Positions 23,283 through 34,260 of a stretch of DNA of 64,000 nucleotides are shown here, one piece after another. The notes under the pieces were generated by a model, which did no database searches, was not told the origin of the DNA, and was given only the letters and a program-made list of their open reading frames with translations. This DNA is from Madurella fahalii (lineage: Eukaryota; Ascomycota; Sordariomycetes; Sordariales): positions 4,774,001 through 4,838,000 of the forward strand of contig CM056874.1 in NCBI GenBank assembly GCA_029876055.1, given 5' to 3'. The position numbers and the translations under genes were made by a program. The number at the start of each line of letters is the position of its first letter. Within the stretch, counting starts at the first letter, position 1.

Positions 23283-24690
23283 TCACTTCCGCTCCGCATC
23301 GATGCCCACGATGCGAAGAACTCCTAAATCGCTGTAGGCAAGGCAATATCTCGTAGGGGCCCAAGCTACCGCCTCGCAGGGGCCGGCCGTCTTGAAGGTA
23401 TACACGTGCTCTCCAGTCTCGGTATGAGTAACCTCCAAACCGGGGCCTAAAAAAAGGGCAAGTCAGTATCCCGCGCTTGTTTCAGAGAAAACGTTTTGAA
23501 CCTAGCCCCCTTACCTTCTTCGCACCCGCCGACGACATAGCTGCCGTCAAAAGTAAAGCCTAAAATTAGATTAGCATCTGGTTATCCTCTCAGCTCGCCG
23601 TGGCGCCGTACTTATGCTGCGGACAGGCCCGACCATGCGGGAGACGGTACGCTGACAGATCCAGTCCTTGGTATCGAAGAGGGCTATGATGGAATCTGCT
23701 CCGCCGGTTGCGAGGTATTTCCCGGTCGGCGAGAGTTCCACCGCCAGACAGGACGCGGTATGCCCTTTTAGCATGAACTCTGTCGCCTCGCCGGGCTTGA
23801 CGGCGTGGTTGACGTGCAGGACAGGTTCCAGCTCGGGATATGACAGGATACGTATCTTACCCTCCCTTGTCGGGAGGAAGACTTTCTCTCCGCTCCAGCA
23901 AAAGGCCATTTGGTTCGTCTCGACCGGCTGCTGATGAGACGAGACCACGGCAGACTTGGCCGGCGATATCTGGAAGAGCTCGCCGCTCTGAAGCAGTATT
24001 CAGCGAATCAGTCAGTGCATCACCGCCGTCCGGAGAGTGCCTTGGCTTGGCCACCCACCTTATTTCCTACAAGCAGCGAGGAGCCGTCAGGGGCCCAAGC
24101 AAGGGTGTGGGCGCTGCCGAGGCCCTTTACCTCGTTCACGCATGCCTTTGTCCTCACGTCCCAGAGCTTGACGACTCCGTCGCTGCTGACGCTGCAGAGT
24201 TCTGCATCCTTGACCGGGTTGAAAGCTATCTTCTCGACCCCTGCCGAGTGGCCCTTGAGGTCCGTGGAGAAACGCACATTAGGTTTCTCAGGGTTCCCTA
24301 CAGACGGCACTGGTCAGCCTCGGGGCACGGTGCGGCGAGCGCGCCCCTGACGCAAGGGGTCTCTGAAACGCCTTGTTTAGGAGACAGACAAGAATGTGAG
24401 CAAACTCACAGACGCGTAATGTTTTGTCAGCAGCGCCCGTCGCGACAAGACTCCCAAGGGGATTCCAGGCGATGGAGCGAAGACTAGAACGGCGGCACCA
24501 TGAGCAAACGGGTTAATCTCTGCCGGCCTGCGGAAGCCGCGCTTATAGCGACGCAACCGTACCTGTGGTGGGACCCGGCGCCGCCCCTGGAGGTCGACTC
24601 GTTGTACGGTTGGCTTTTGAGGGGTCCAAAGTAGGCTGGGAACTTCTCTTTCTGGATGCGGCTGTACCGAGGCCGGATCGTCGGCGCCAT
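23283..24690 (-). CDS. TEX1: THO complex subunit 3 (Tex1/THOC3-type WD40 protein)
   Basis: Nuclear WD40 protein of the THO/TREX complex that couples transcription to mRNA export. Six exons give 341 aa: 24690-24563, 24483-24410, 24297-24059, 23987-23612, 23559-23515 and 23446-23283. Frame and phase agree at all five junctions. WD-type blades are visible: LRSIAWNPLGSLVATGAADK with its RVW end, KGHSAGVEKIAFNP with VKLWD, AHTLAWAPDGSSLLVG, QMAFCWSGEKVF, KGHTASCLAVELSPTGKYLA and a last blade with FTFDGSYVVGG. The length matches THOC3 proteins (about 320-370 aa). The start ATG begins MAPTIRPRYSRIQ. It is transcribed divergently from RIC1 with 601 bp between the two starts. Confidence 0.9.
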
Positions 24691-25291
24691 GATGGGTGAG
24701 CGGGCGCTGAAGATCTAGAAGGTCGGGACACAGGTGTAACCGAGGAGACGTATCGGCGTCTGACGAGTTTACAAGAAAAGCGAACCAGAGGCGTCTGTAA
24801 GACCCTGCTGTGACACTATAGCTTCAATTGGCCCAATCCAGACTTGAGACTTGCTTTACGGATTCGGCGTAAGAACGAATGGGCCCTTGGAGAGATGAGG
24901 CTGGACGAAGCAGGGCATCTACGTACCAGGTAACATTGAAAGTGGACGCCAAAGGGCTGGACGCGAAGCTGTGCGCCATTGGCCAGAAGCAGAGGCCACT
25001 ACCCGGCGCAGGGTCTGCAGCAGGCTTCCGACCGGCATGTGCCGCTGCCGCCTTCCCCAATCTAGGACAGGTAGCTCCACTAGTACCACCTCGGAGCCCG
25101 CGACGCCGACTCGCGAGAGACGCCCCTTGCCCTACATCCCATTATCAGTGTGCACTCAATCGCCGAACCTTCTTTCTTATCGGGGCTCGAGGTAACCCTA
25201 CGCCTCGAGATGAATTGACGCGAAATTCGAGGAAATCCGAGGCTGCTGATGTGCAGGAAACCGCCGTGAGGGACCCGGCTGTAGAGGAGCC
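24691..25291. promoter_or_regulatory. Divergent promoter region between THO subunit and RIC1
   Basis: A 601-bp stretch separates two start codons on opposite strands, so it must hold both promoters and both leaders. I did not identify a specific binding motif. Overlapping open frames on both strands here have no family features. Confidence 0.5.
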
Positions 25292-28200
25292 ATGTACTGG
25301 CCGCTTGGGACACCGCGAATCTATGCGACGAGCAGCAGCATCCGCCAGCAAGGACCCTCCCGGGTTATTTCTCACGATGGCCTCACGCCGCCCGACAGCG
25401 GCCCTGAGCCGAGATCGAACAGGAACTCGCTCCTCTCCCCGGGCTTTGCCGGCCCCCAGGATGGCTCGGGCACCTCGACAGCTCCTCTTTCCTCTGCGTC
25501 GCCCGTCACTCCGGTAACACCAATGACCCCCCTGACCCCTGGAATCAAGTCTGTCGAGTACGGTTACCCCGACGGCGCGAGCCCGGAGCATTCGCCCGGA
25601 CCTGCCCCTCCCAGTATCCCTCTCCGCGAGCCCATCGTTGCTCTCCGTGTCGCGCGTGCTGGTCACATCTTTGCTGTTATCACAGCAACTTCCATGACCG
25701 TCTGGCAGACAAAGGTGCGAGAATCCGTGTTCCAAATCTTGTCGTCTCTTTCTCTTACTTATCTAACTTCCCCGCCAGCCCACCGTCGTTCTTGCCGTCG
25801 TAGTTCGTTCCGAAACCTCCCTTGAGTCCTACGGCACCAACATCAACTTGCTATTGCGCCCAGACTCGGCCATCTTCGTCGTCCATACGAGCTTGGGATA
25901 CTTGATAACATACTCCCTTGCTACCGATGCAGAATCACGGGTCTACAGACCCCATTTCGCCAACCACATCAACGTCCAACGGAGACGTCAGAGCCATGTC
26001 GGGGATCCCGGCCACGACGCTCCGGACCAGATCCTTTGGGGTCCCGGCGAGGGGGCTGGGGTGAGGGATGTTAGTGTTCGCTTCCGGATGGTTATTAAGG
26101 TGGATGCCGGGATTGAGTGCGCATTGGCTCTTGACGACGAGTTGGTCGTGGCGACAAGGAAACCCGCCGCCGTGCAGTGCATCCGCTGGTCTCCCGACAG
26201 TTCGGGGAGCCAGACAAGCACCGAGTTGCTGAGCCGGATGAGCTGGCTGGGGAAGAGAGCAACAGTCAGGGAGATGACGCACGACAGGCCGATGAACCTT
26301 TCAACGTGGATTACAAGCGATGGAAGAGCTTACGCGGTGCAGCGACTAACCGCCGGCAAGCAGGATGGTGGTGCCAACGAGCCGCCTGATCCCAAGAAGC
26401 TATTTAAAGGCTATTGCTTCCACACTCCCAAGAACGACCGCGACCATGCTGTGCGGTGCGTCATCAACGCACGCTTCTCATTGATCGCAGTTGGATGCGC
26501 CGACGGCAGCATTTGCGTCTATTCGGCCCGCGATTATTCGGGAAACATCCCAGCCTCCCATACTCACCGCATACCGGTGTCCTCAACCGTCTCGGGGAAG
26601 CTCACCTCGCTCAGTTACTCGCCCGACGGCTACTGCCTCTTCGCCGGGTTCGAAAAGGGTTGGGCGACGTGGAGTGTTTATGGGAAGCCTCTGAGCAACA
26701 CATTCCATGCCGACCACGTAATTGCTTCGGCAAACGGCGAAGAGTGGCTCTCTGGTGTGCTGGATGCCGCCTGGATCGGAGGGGCTTGCGACCTGCTGCT
26801 CGTCAGCAGAACACATGAGGCGGTATGGCTGTTGGAAATGGCCCGGAGTGCAGTAACCGGGTGCTACAATCCAGCGAACCTCTTCCGAACCGTCCTCCAG
26901 AGCACCTCGAGCGTTATGGTATATAGAGGCTACGACTTGCCCGACCTCACGTCGATATCAGCCGAACCCGCCCTTTGGCACACGACTAAAGTCCCCGCCG
27001 TCTATCTCCTCAACCAGTGGCCCATCAGGTGTACGGCCGTTTCGCCCGACGGGAGATATGTCGCCGTGGCCGGCAGAAGGGGCCTGGCGCATTACAGCGT
27101 CAACAGCGGCAGATGGAAGACGTTCGCCAACGATGCCATGGAGAACGAATTTCAGGTCAGGGGTGGCATGTGTTGGTACCAGAATATCCTGGTCGCAGCC
27201 GTCGAGGCCAACAGGTCATTCGAGCTCCGCCTATACTCCCGCGAGACAGCACTCGACAACAGCACCATGGCATATTCACAGCAGCTGCCGGCCCCCATTG
27301 TCTTGATAACATCGACCGGCGAAGACTCTCTACTCGTTTACACATACGACAACCTCCTTTACCATTACATATTCGCGCCATTTTCTGGCTCCGTTAGACT
27401 GATAGAAGTGGGCCACATCGCCTTTCATGGCATCGTCAGGTCGCCTGCAAGGGTCAGAGGATTGAGCTGGATCCTGCCGGACCAGCAGCTGCTGGAGGGC
27501 GATCCTTCCCAAGATGTAGCCCATGCATCAGTCCTGTTCCTGGTGGACGGGAAGCTGGTTCTCCTACGACCTTCGGTCAGCGAGAGCAACCTAAAATACG
27601 ACATGCGTGTCATTGTCCACAACGTCGAGTACTACATCAGCATGAGGGACCAGCCGCGCAATTCTCACGAACCGGCATTGCAGCGGCTAGGCCTCCCAGC
27701 CAACGGCGTGGCAGGGGAGAGTCTGCAGGACTCGCTGTGGATATTTGACGGCAATGAGCTCAAAGTATGGACTGATACGGGGCCTGTCCTGAAAGCGGTA
27801 TCCAACGAGTCATCAAGAGAGTTGCCCCCAATGGTCTCCATACCCGTTGACTTTTATCCGCTCTCGACCCTTCTTCAGAAGGCAATTGTTCTCGGCGTGG
27901 AGTCGGACCTTATCCAGCGGCGTGACATTAGCTTCTCTTTCTTCCGCTTCTCCATCAGGGTAAGTGTCCCACCCGATTGTTCGTTCTTGTTTTGGATGGA
28001 TTGGCTAAAAAGCGATTTGCAGACACACCTCTTCTTGCCCGACATCTTGCGCTCTTACCTGACCGCGAACAAATCCGCTGAAGCTCTGCGTCTGGCACAA
28101 CAACACGAGAACCTAGAGTATTTTGCTCATGCTCTCGAAGTCCTCTTACACCACGTCTTGGATGAGGAGGTGGATGCGAACCCCACTCCGGCTCCCGAAC

Positions 28201-28790
28201 ATGCCATTCTTCCGCGTGTGCTCTCCCTTCTGTCATCTTTCAAACAATACCTTGACATCGTGGTGCAGTGCACACGTAAGACGGAAGTGCGTTCTTGGCG
28301 CACCCTATTTGCCTATCTCCCTCCGCCGCAAGAGCTCTTTGAAGAGAGCCTCCAGCGTGGCAGCCTCAAGACTGCTGGCGGTTATCTCTTGATTCTCCAC
28401 ACATTTGATGAGCTGGCGACGGCGAGCGAGCAAAGCGTGCGGCTGTTAAGCCGGGCGATGCTGGAGGAGGACTGGGACCTATGCAAAGAGCTTGCGCGAT
28501 TCCTAGCCGCGCTTGACGAGACCGGGGATACTCTCCGAGAAGCGATGGAGATGGTAAACGCCCGCACGCGCCATGGCGGAGAGGTGGATGACAACCCCCT
28601 CAGAAACGGATTCATGACGAGGCTCGAGATCCGCTCTGGAGGCGTGTACGCACCCCCCATTGACGGTGCAACGGCAACCGGCGCGAGGAGGATGACAGGA
28701 AGTGATTCAGAAGCAGATGGCCGGTCGGGCAGCGATGCTGGCAGCTTCACCAGCGGCAGCCGGTCGGAAATCAAAAGTGACTATGCATAA
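25292..28790 (+). CDS. RIC1: RIC1, subunit of the Ric1-Rgp1 guanine nucleotide exchange factor for the Golgi Rab (Ypt6/Rab6)
   Basis: Peripheral Golgi protein of 1123 aa in three exons: 25292-25714, 25779-27959 and 28023-28790. The start MYWPLGTPRIYA is typical for fungal RIC1. The N-terminal half carries WD40-like blades, for example VALRVARAGHIFAVITATSM, LTSLSYSPDGYCLFAGFEKG and RCTAVSPDGRYVAVAGRRG. Exon 3 begins the RIC1 helical domain, with THLFLPDILRSYLTANKSAE and the later SLLSSFKQYLDIVVQCTRKT. The C-terminal tail is Ser/Gly-rich. The second intron (63 bp, GTAAGT to TTGCAG) has no in-frame stop, so unspliced RNA would still encode a full protein with 21 extra residues. The family assignment is firm. 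Confidence 0.93.
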
Positions 28791-29182
28791 CAAACCCGAG
28801 CTGGAGTAGCTGAGATTAGACGGCAAAGGCGGGATTGGATAGAGGGACCGCCTCCTCGATGGATCTGAGCAGCATTTGGGGAGGAGACTACGTAAGTCGA
28901 CAGCCGCAAGAAGAAGGTCAAATTCGAGGCCCTTCGATAGGTAATACATGACCGATAATCACTTCCTGCGCACCTATGCCGTGCCTCACGCAGCTCTCTC
29001 TCAGGGGCATGGGCAATTGGTCTGTGCACCCGAGTCGAATTCGCTCGCCGCTTTTTCCCTTGGTCAGCCAACTGACAGCCTCATCCCCACCCCATTACAC
29101 ACAAAACCCCCGCTGTCCGCAGCTGCCGACCCGCTGACGCTTGCCGAACGATAAAGCAGCAAGCAAACTGTGATTGGGGACC
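28791..29182. other. Intergenic between tandem plus-strand genes
   Basis: 392 bp between the RIC1 stop and the next start. It should contain the RIC1 3' end and the downstream promoter. Nothing distinct is seen. Confidence 0.5.
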
Positions 29183-31450
29183 ATGGATCCAGCGTATACC
29201 AGACAAGCACCGGTCCGCTCGCATTCTACAGCGCATACCCACCACGCGCCGCTTAGCTTTGATCTCGGGCAGCAGGCTCGCCTGCGCGGTGCCGATGGAG
29301 CTCATGGGCTGTCATCACTAGGTGTGTCAGGCGTCAATGTCGTAGGCGGCAGCCCGATCTTCCACACCGACGGCCTAAATGACTTCCCAAGCACGTACGA
29401 CGCTCGGCCTCCCGTGACAGCTGTTGCTGCTGTTCCTCGTGCTGCTGGCGTACCAGATCACAGTTTTAACGGTTCCGAGTCTGTGCTTGCCGGCCAGCGC
29501 CAACATGACGATCATGGTCATGGTCAACATCAGCAGCAGCAACAGCAACAGCAACAACCACAGAGGAAGCAACTCCCTGGTCAGCGCCAAAACCAGCAGG
29601 ATCGGAAACTTCCCCGGCCAACACCGGCGGCCGACACGACGTCTTCTCCACTCGGCCGATTCAGCATCCTGGGTCCAACTCCAGCCGACAGTCCCGCCGT
29701 GACTGATGTGGCGCGCAACTGGGGTGCAGAGTCGGGCAGCGCAACCCCTACCCGTGATTCTGCTGGTCCCGAGGCGGCAAACGGTATGCGGCTACCCGTC
29801 AAGTTTGTAGAGAACCCTCCGCATCTCGATGAGTGGCGCCAGAGGCTGTTTAATCTAGAAGAAGCTGTGGTTCTTACAGAAGAGCAGTGAGTGGTCCATC
29901 CACATCTCCAGCCTTTGCACCTCTCTACTGGTTCTCTCATTTCGGTCCCGTGCCAGGGCATGCTCATCAAAGAAACCAAAACTGCAAGGTTTGCCATCTA
30001 TTTTACCTGGGTCGACAATGTGTACTCGCACAGGTCGACACAATTGTATAAGCGCAAGTGTATTACCACGCACTACTACGACTGCCGCCTAAAAGGTAGG
30101 CCGCCCGGTACAAGCAAGTCCGACAACCCAAACAAGAAAAAGCGTAAGCGCACAGCGCGCGAGCGTGACCTCTGCGACGTTAAGATCAAAATCACCGAGT
30201 ACCCGGCTGGGTCTGCTTCCGAACTGCAAGCGGGTGGTAGCGTCGCCTTGAGCAGCAGTGCACTTGCCGAAGCGCTGGCCGTCGTCCAGACTCAACCCAT
30301 CTTTCTAATCCAGCGGACCAATGGCAATGGAACGAGTGGTGGAAGCGATGGTGCACCGACAAGCCATAAGCATTCATTGGAAAAGAGCGATGAGATCAAA
30401 AAGAATAGCGTACAGCGCTGGCTACTCCAGCGTCAAAAAGAGATCCGACGTAACCAGAAGCCCCCTTCGCAGAAGCTCCTCCCGTGGAAGCCGACAGGAG
30501 AGGCGGCCGCGACGGCGGAAAGGCACGCCAAAGATAGCAACATCAAGTTCTACTCTGCCTGTTTTTAGTGAGAGACTTTTACGAAAAAATCGGCGTGGGA
30601 GGCCTCTAGATACTGACTGATATCTCGCAGCCCCTTTTCGCAACGCGTTTGGATTGCCCTCGAAGCTAAAGGGTTCGATTATCAGTACTGCGAGACATAC
30701 CCGCTGCGCAGACCCAAGCCAACTGAACTTCTCGAGGCCAACCCAAGAGGGCTCGTTCCTGCCATACAGCAGGGCCCATGGGCATGCGCAGAAAGCTCCG
30801 TCATCCTCGAATATGCAAGTTACTTCGCCCGCCCAAACGATCCCGACTGCAATCTCTGTTAACCGCATACCTGCAGCTCGAGGACTCGAACAACACGCCC
30901 CTGTTGCACCCGACGCTCCCGACGCTCAAGGCGACTTGCCGCTTGTGGATCAATTTTGTGAGGGCTGGCCCAGGCCCCTCCGGCCACTCCTGATTCACTG
31001 ACTCGAGTCTTACAGATCAACACTAAGATCGTGCCGTCTTTCTACAGTGTCCTAGCTGCAACAGATGACGAGGCGCGGAAGCACAGGATTGAGAAACTAC
31101 AGGGCGAAGTATCCGAGCTTGTCGAGAATGCAGATGAAAAGGTAAGTTTCGTTTGACCGCCACGGAGTTGAGAATCACACGCACTAACGGCCACCCATTG
31201 ACAGGGCCCCTATTTTTTCTTCGATCGCATGTGTCTTGTGGACATCCACTTTGCGCCTTTTGCCGTCAGGCTGTCCCGCCTCGGGCAACGTTTTGGGGGA
31301 TGGGCGCTGCCAAGACAACAGCTACGGTGGCAGAGATGGCTTGATGCAATCGAAAATAACCTGCACGTGCGCAGCACAATGAGCTCGGACAGCCTTTATA
31401 CCAGATCGGCGGATGACTTGCTCAAGGGCTTCCAGGGGGGGTTGGACTGA
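29183..31450 (+). CDS. Fusion of a zinc-finger-like (WRKY-GCM1-type) domain with a glutathione S-transferase
   Basis: 639 aa in six exons: 29183-29886, 29989-30567, 30631-30814, 30877-30957, 31016-31141 and 31205-31450. All phases close. Residues 1-200 are low-complexity with a poly-Gln run. Residues about 210-365 resemble a WRKY/GCM1-type DNA-binding fold: C259 and C267 (C-x7-C, followed by RLKGRP), a basic KKKRKR segment, C297, and H361-x-H363. From about residue 418 a GST begins: NIKFYSACFYPFSQRVWIAL, then NPRGLVPAI, ESSVILEYLEDSN (rebuilt across the splice) and an alpha-helical C-terminal domain. The intron inside ILEY|LEDSN has a GC donor (GCAAGT). Normal GSTs are about 220-260 aa, so the extension is real if the frames are right. 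The active-site position after ACF is Tyr rather than the Cys of omega-type GSTs. Function is unknown; the nuclear role is inference. Confidence 0.8.
29533..29562 (+). repeat. CAG/CAA repeat encoding poly-Gln
   Basis: Nine or ten Gln codons, mixing CAG and CAA, encode the Gln run in the low-complexity N-terminus of the GST fusion protein. The mixed codons suggest it is moderately stable. Confidence 0.7.
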
Positions 31451-32183
31451 GGAGGTTGTCGGCAGGCCACATCAGGATCGTGGTGTTAACTGTGAGGACG
31501 ACTGTGGGGCGGTATGTGCATACCAGGCATACCACGAAGCCGGAAATGCTGGAATACTCCGAGTGCGCCAGGACGAGGGCAATCCATTGCCAAGGGGCAG
31601 TGTGTGCGGCTAGGTGTGACTTGGGAGTTTATATATCTAGGTACATGTACTGTACATATATACCGCACCCCAAGAGCTGCGGGCTGGGAAGCGTAATGCT
31701 TATTGTGTGCTTAAGGGTCCCCTCTAATGCGTAAGCATACCCATCGGTTCTTTTCGAGAACGATTTGCACATCGGATCCCCCTATGAATCAGGATTGGGT
31801 GATTTAAGACGCTCTACATAGGCATCCGGGACGGAGGCTTGTACAGTAGCAGGCGGGCACTGACCAGGCCCAGGCACCCGGTTTAGGTAGTGGGTCCTCG
31901 AGTCCTGCGGGGCTCTTCTCAAGGCTCCCCCACCAAACCACGGACGTGTCCAGCCGCCAACAAAAGGGTCCGATACTTCGGCTGCCGTCTTCGTTGTGCG
32001 CCGCGCCGACCATCGCACCCCAAGTGCAGCCGCGCGCACGCCCCAACATCGTCGCCCGTCCGCATCCACCCACTAGTCCCGATCACATCGGTATCAGATC
32101 CGGCCGACTTGGAACCCGCCGTTGCCGCCGTCTCCGCGTCACACAAGCGAGCATCGCGGCCGCAGCGCCCAACGTTGCGAACC
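31451..32183. other. Intergenic; promoter and leader of CK2 beta gene
   Basis: No gene recognised. Short TACATGTA-type palindromes and an alternating TATATA stretch lie near 31630-31660. Confidence 0.5.
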
Positions 32184-33300
32184 ATGGACGACTACGGCAC
32201 CGAGTCCGATAGCGACTACACGAGCTACTGGCGGGACTGGGTATGTGATCGGTTCTTCACAGCTTAACAGCACTCCCTGCTTTTTTTTTTTTTTTTTTCC
32301 CGCACCCTAACCGCTGGTTTCCTCCCAGTTCATCTCGTCTCGCGGCAACGAATACTTTTGCGAGATCGACGAGGAATACCTGACGGACCGCTTCAACCTA
32401 ACGGGCCTCAACACCGAGGTCCAGTACTACCAGTATGCTCTCGACCTAGTGACTGACGTGTTCGACCTCGACTGTGACGACGAGATGCGGGAGACGATTG
32501 AGAAGTCAGCACGGCATCTCTACGGGCTCGTCCACGCCCGGTACATCGTCACGACCAGAGGCCTGTCAAAGATGGTTCGTCTCCAACCGGTTCCCTTTTT
32601 CACACATTTCTCTCTCCCTCTCTCCCTCTCCCCCTCTCTCTACATTTCCCACTTCGTTCTCTCCCTCCCTCCCTCCCTCCTCCCCCTCTCTTTCTCTCTT
32701 TCCACCCCCCCCCTTCTCTCTAGTTCGTTACCTAACGTCTCTTCCTTTTTCCAACCAAAACAACAGCTCGAAAAATACAAAAAATCCGACTTCGGCAAGT
32801 GCCCGCGCGTCATGTGCAACTCGCACCCGCTCCTGCCCATGGGCCTCTCGGACGTGCCCAACCTCAAGCCGGTCAAGCTGTACTGCGCGCGGTGCGAGGA
32901 CACGTACAACCCCAAGTCGTCGCGCCACGCGTCTATCGACGGCGCCTACTTCGGCACCTCGTTCCACAACATCCTCTTCCAGGTCTACCCGGGCCTGATC
33001 CCCGCCAAGTCGGCCGAGCGCTACGTGCCCCGCGTCTACGGCTTCAAGGTGCACGCCGCCGCGGCGCTGGTGCGCTGGCAGAACAACCAGCGCGATGACA
33101 TGCGCCGCCGCCTGCGCAAGATGGAGGTCGAGAGCGGGTTCAAGGACGCCGACGACGACGATTTGGACGAGGACGACGACGACGAGGAGGAGGAAGGCGA
33201 TGTGCTGCTGGATGAGAGGGAGCTGCAGATGCAGATGGCCGAGTACAGGGGAGCCGCCGGGCCGTTTGCGGGAGACGCGGGTATGGGAAGCGTCGCGTAG
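32184..33300 (+). CDS. CKB1: Casein kinase 2 regulatory (beta) subunit
   Basis: Regulatory subunit that dimerises and assembles two catalytic CK2 alpha subunits in nucleus and cytoplasm. Three exons, 32184-32240, 32329-32574 and 32767-33300, give 278 aa. The start MDDYGTESDSDYTSYWRDW precedes the conserved FISSRGNEYFCEIDEEY. YALDLVTDVFDLD follows. The zinc finger is CPRVMC...CARC with its DVPNLKPVKLYC middle, and DGAYFGTSFHNILFQVYP and RYVPRVYGFKVH complete the core. The C-terminus has a long acidic Asp/Glu run (about residues 232-250) that is an extension relative to animal CK2 beta. The second intron is 192 bp and pyrimidine-rich (CTCTCC and CCCT repeats); the first has a T18 run. Confidence 0.96.
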
Positions 33301-34260
33301 GAATTTTTTTTTTTTTTCTTTTTTCTTTTCTTTTGGTCGAGTCAAGAAGCGGGAAGGGGGCTTGGGATGTTCCTCTGTCGGGGTGGTTGATAGGGCAAAG
33401 CATGATGGTAGCGGCTGGCTGGCTGGTTGGTTGGTCGGTTGGGTTGTGGTTCAATCTTCGTCTTTTTTTTTATTCTTATTCTTCTTCTTCTCCCTCACGC
33501 TTCTAGGGAGAATTACTCGCAAGGTTGGGGCGTTGTGCACTTCTGGTTGGCGTTTTTGAAGGCAAAGGGAGGGAAGGGGGGGGATCGAAGAAATGACGGG
33601 CCAGAAAGGGGAGCCGTGGAGGGACTGGCGGTCCTAGACCGAACGTGATGCCGTCCGTGGGGCGGTTTGATCGCGCGTTGGGCTACTCTTAATGCAAAGG
33701 AATACGAACATAAAAAGTGGTAGATAATACCAATATATAGGTAACACGAACGTCTAGGTCGTCCTTTGTTTTTGCAAGACCCTCCGAGGCTATACCGCTC
33801 GCTGAATGGCTGTCATCCTAACTCATCCGAGTCCCTTCAACTGGCTTCGTAGTAGGCTCAGTTTTAGAAGAGTGTCGAGAAATGTTCGATGGACGAAAGA
33901 GCGAACTAAACCAGCGTAATATTGTCCTATATCCCCGGTCTCTTCAAGGATTAGGAGTATGCCGAATTACTACGGTATCAGCTTGCTAAACACGGGAACA
34001 GACAAATCCACAGCCTGGCCGATTCGGCCTAAAACACACATGCGGCCCCCCCTAGACCCTTTTGTACACGACACAGAAATGCCATCCCTAACGCCTGTTA
34101 AACCCCTATAACATCCATGAGTGCACAGTGCACGCACGAACCATCACAAATCATCAAATGCCCTCTAGACAAGCAAGAAACAGACTTCATCCCATACCGC
34201 CCAGGAACCAGCAGGTATCCCACGAAAACAACCCAAAAAAATGGACCAGCCGATGCATTT
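33301..34260. other. Intergenic, convergent 3' ends
   Basis: This lies between the CK2 beta gene (+) and the PAP2 gene (-). T-rich runs occur just after the CK2 beta stop. The rest is nondescript, with no RNA gene seen. Confidence 0.5.
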
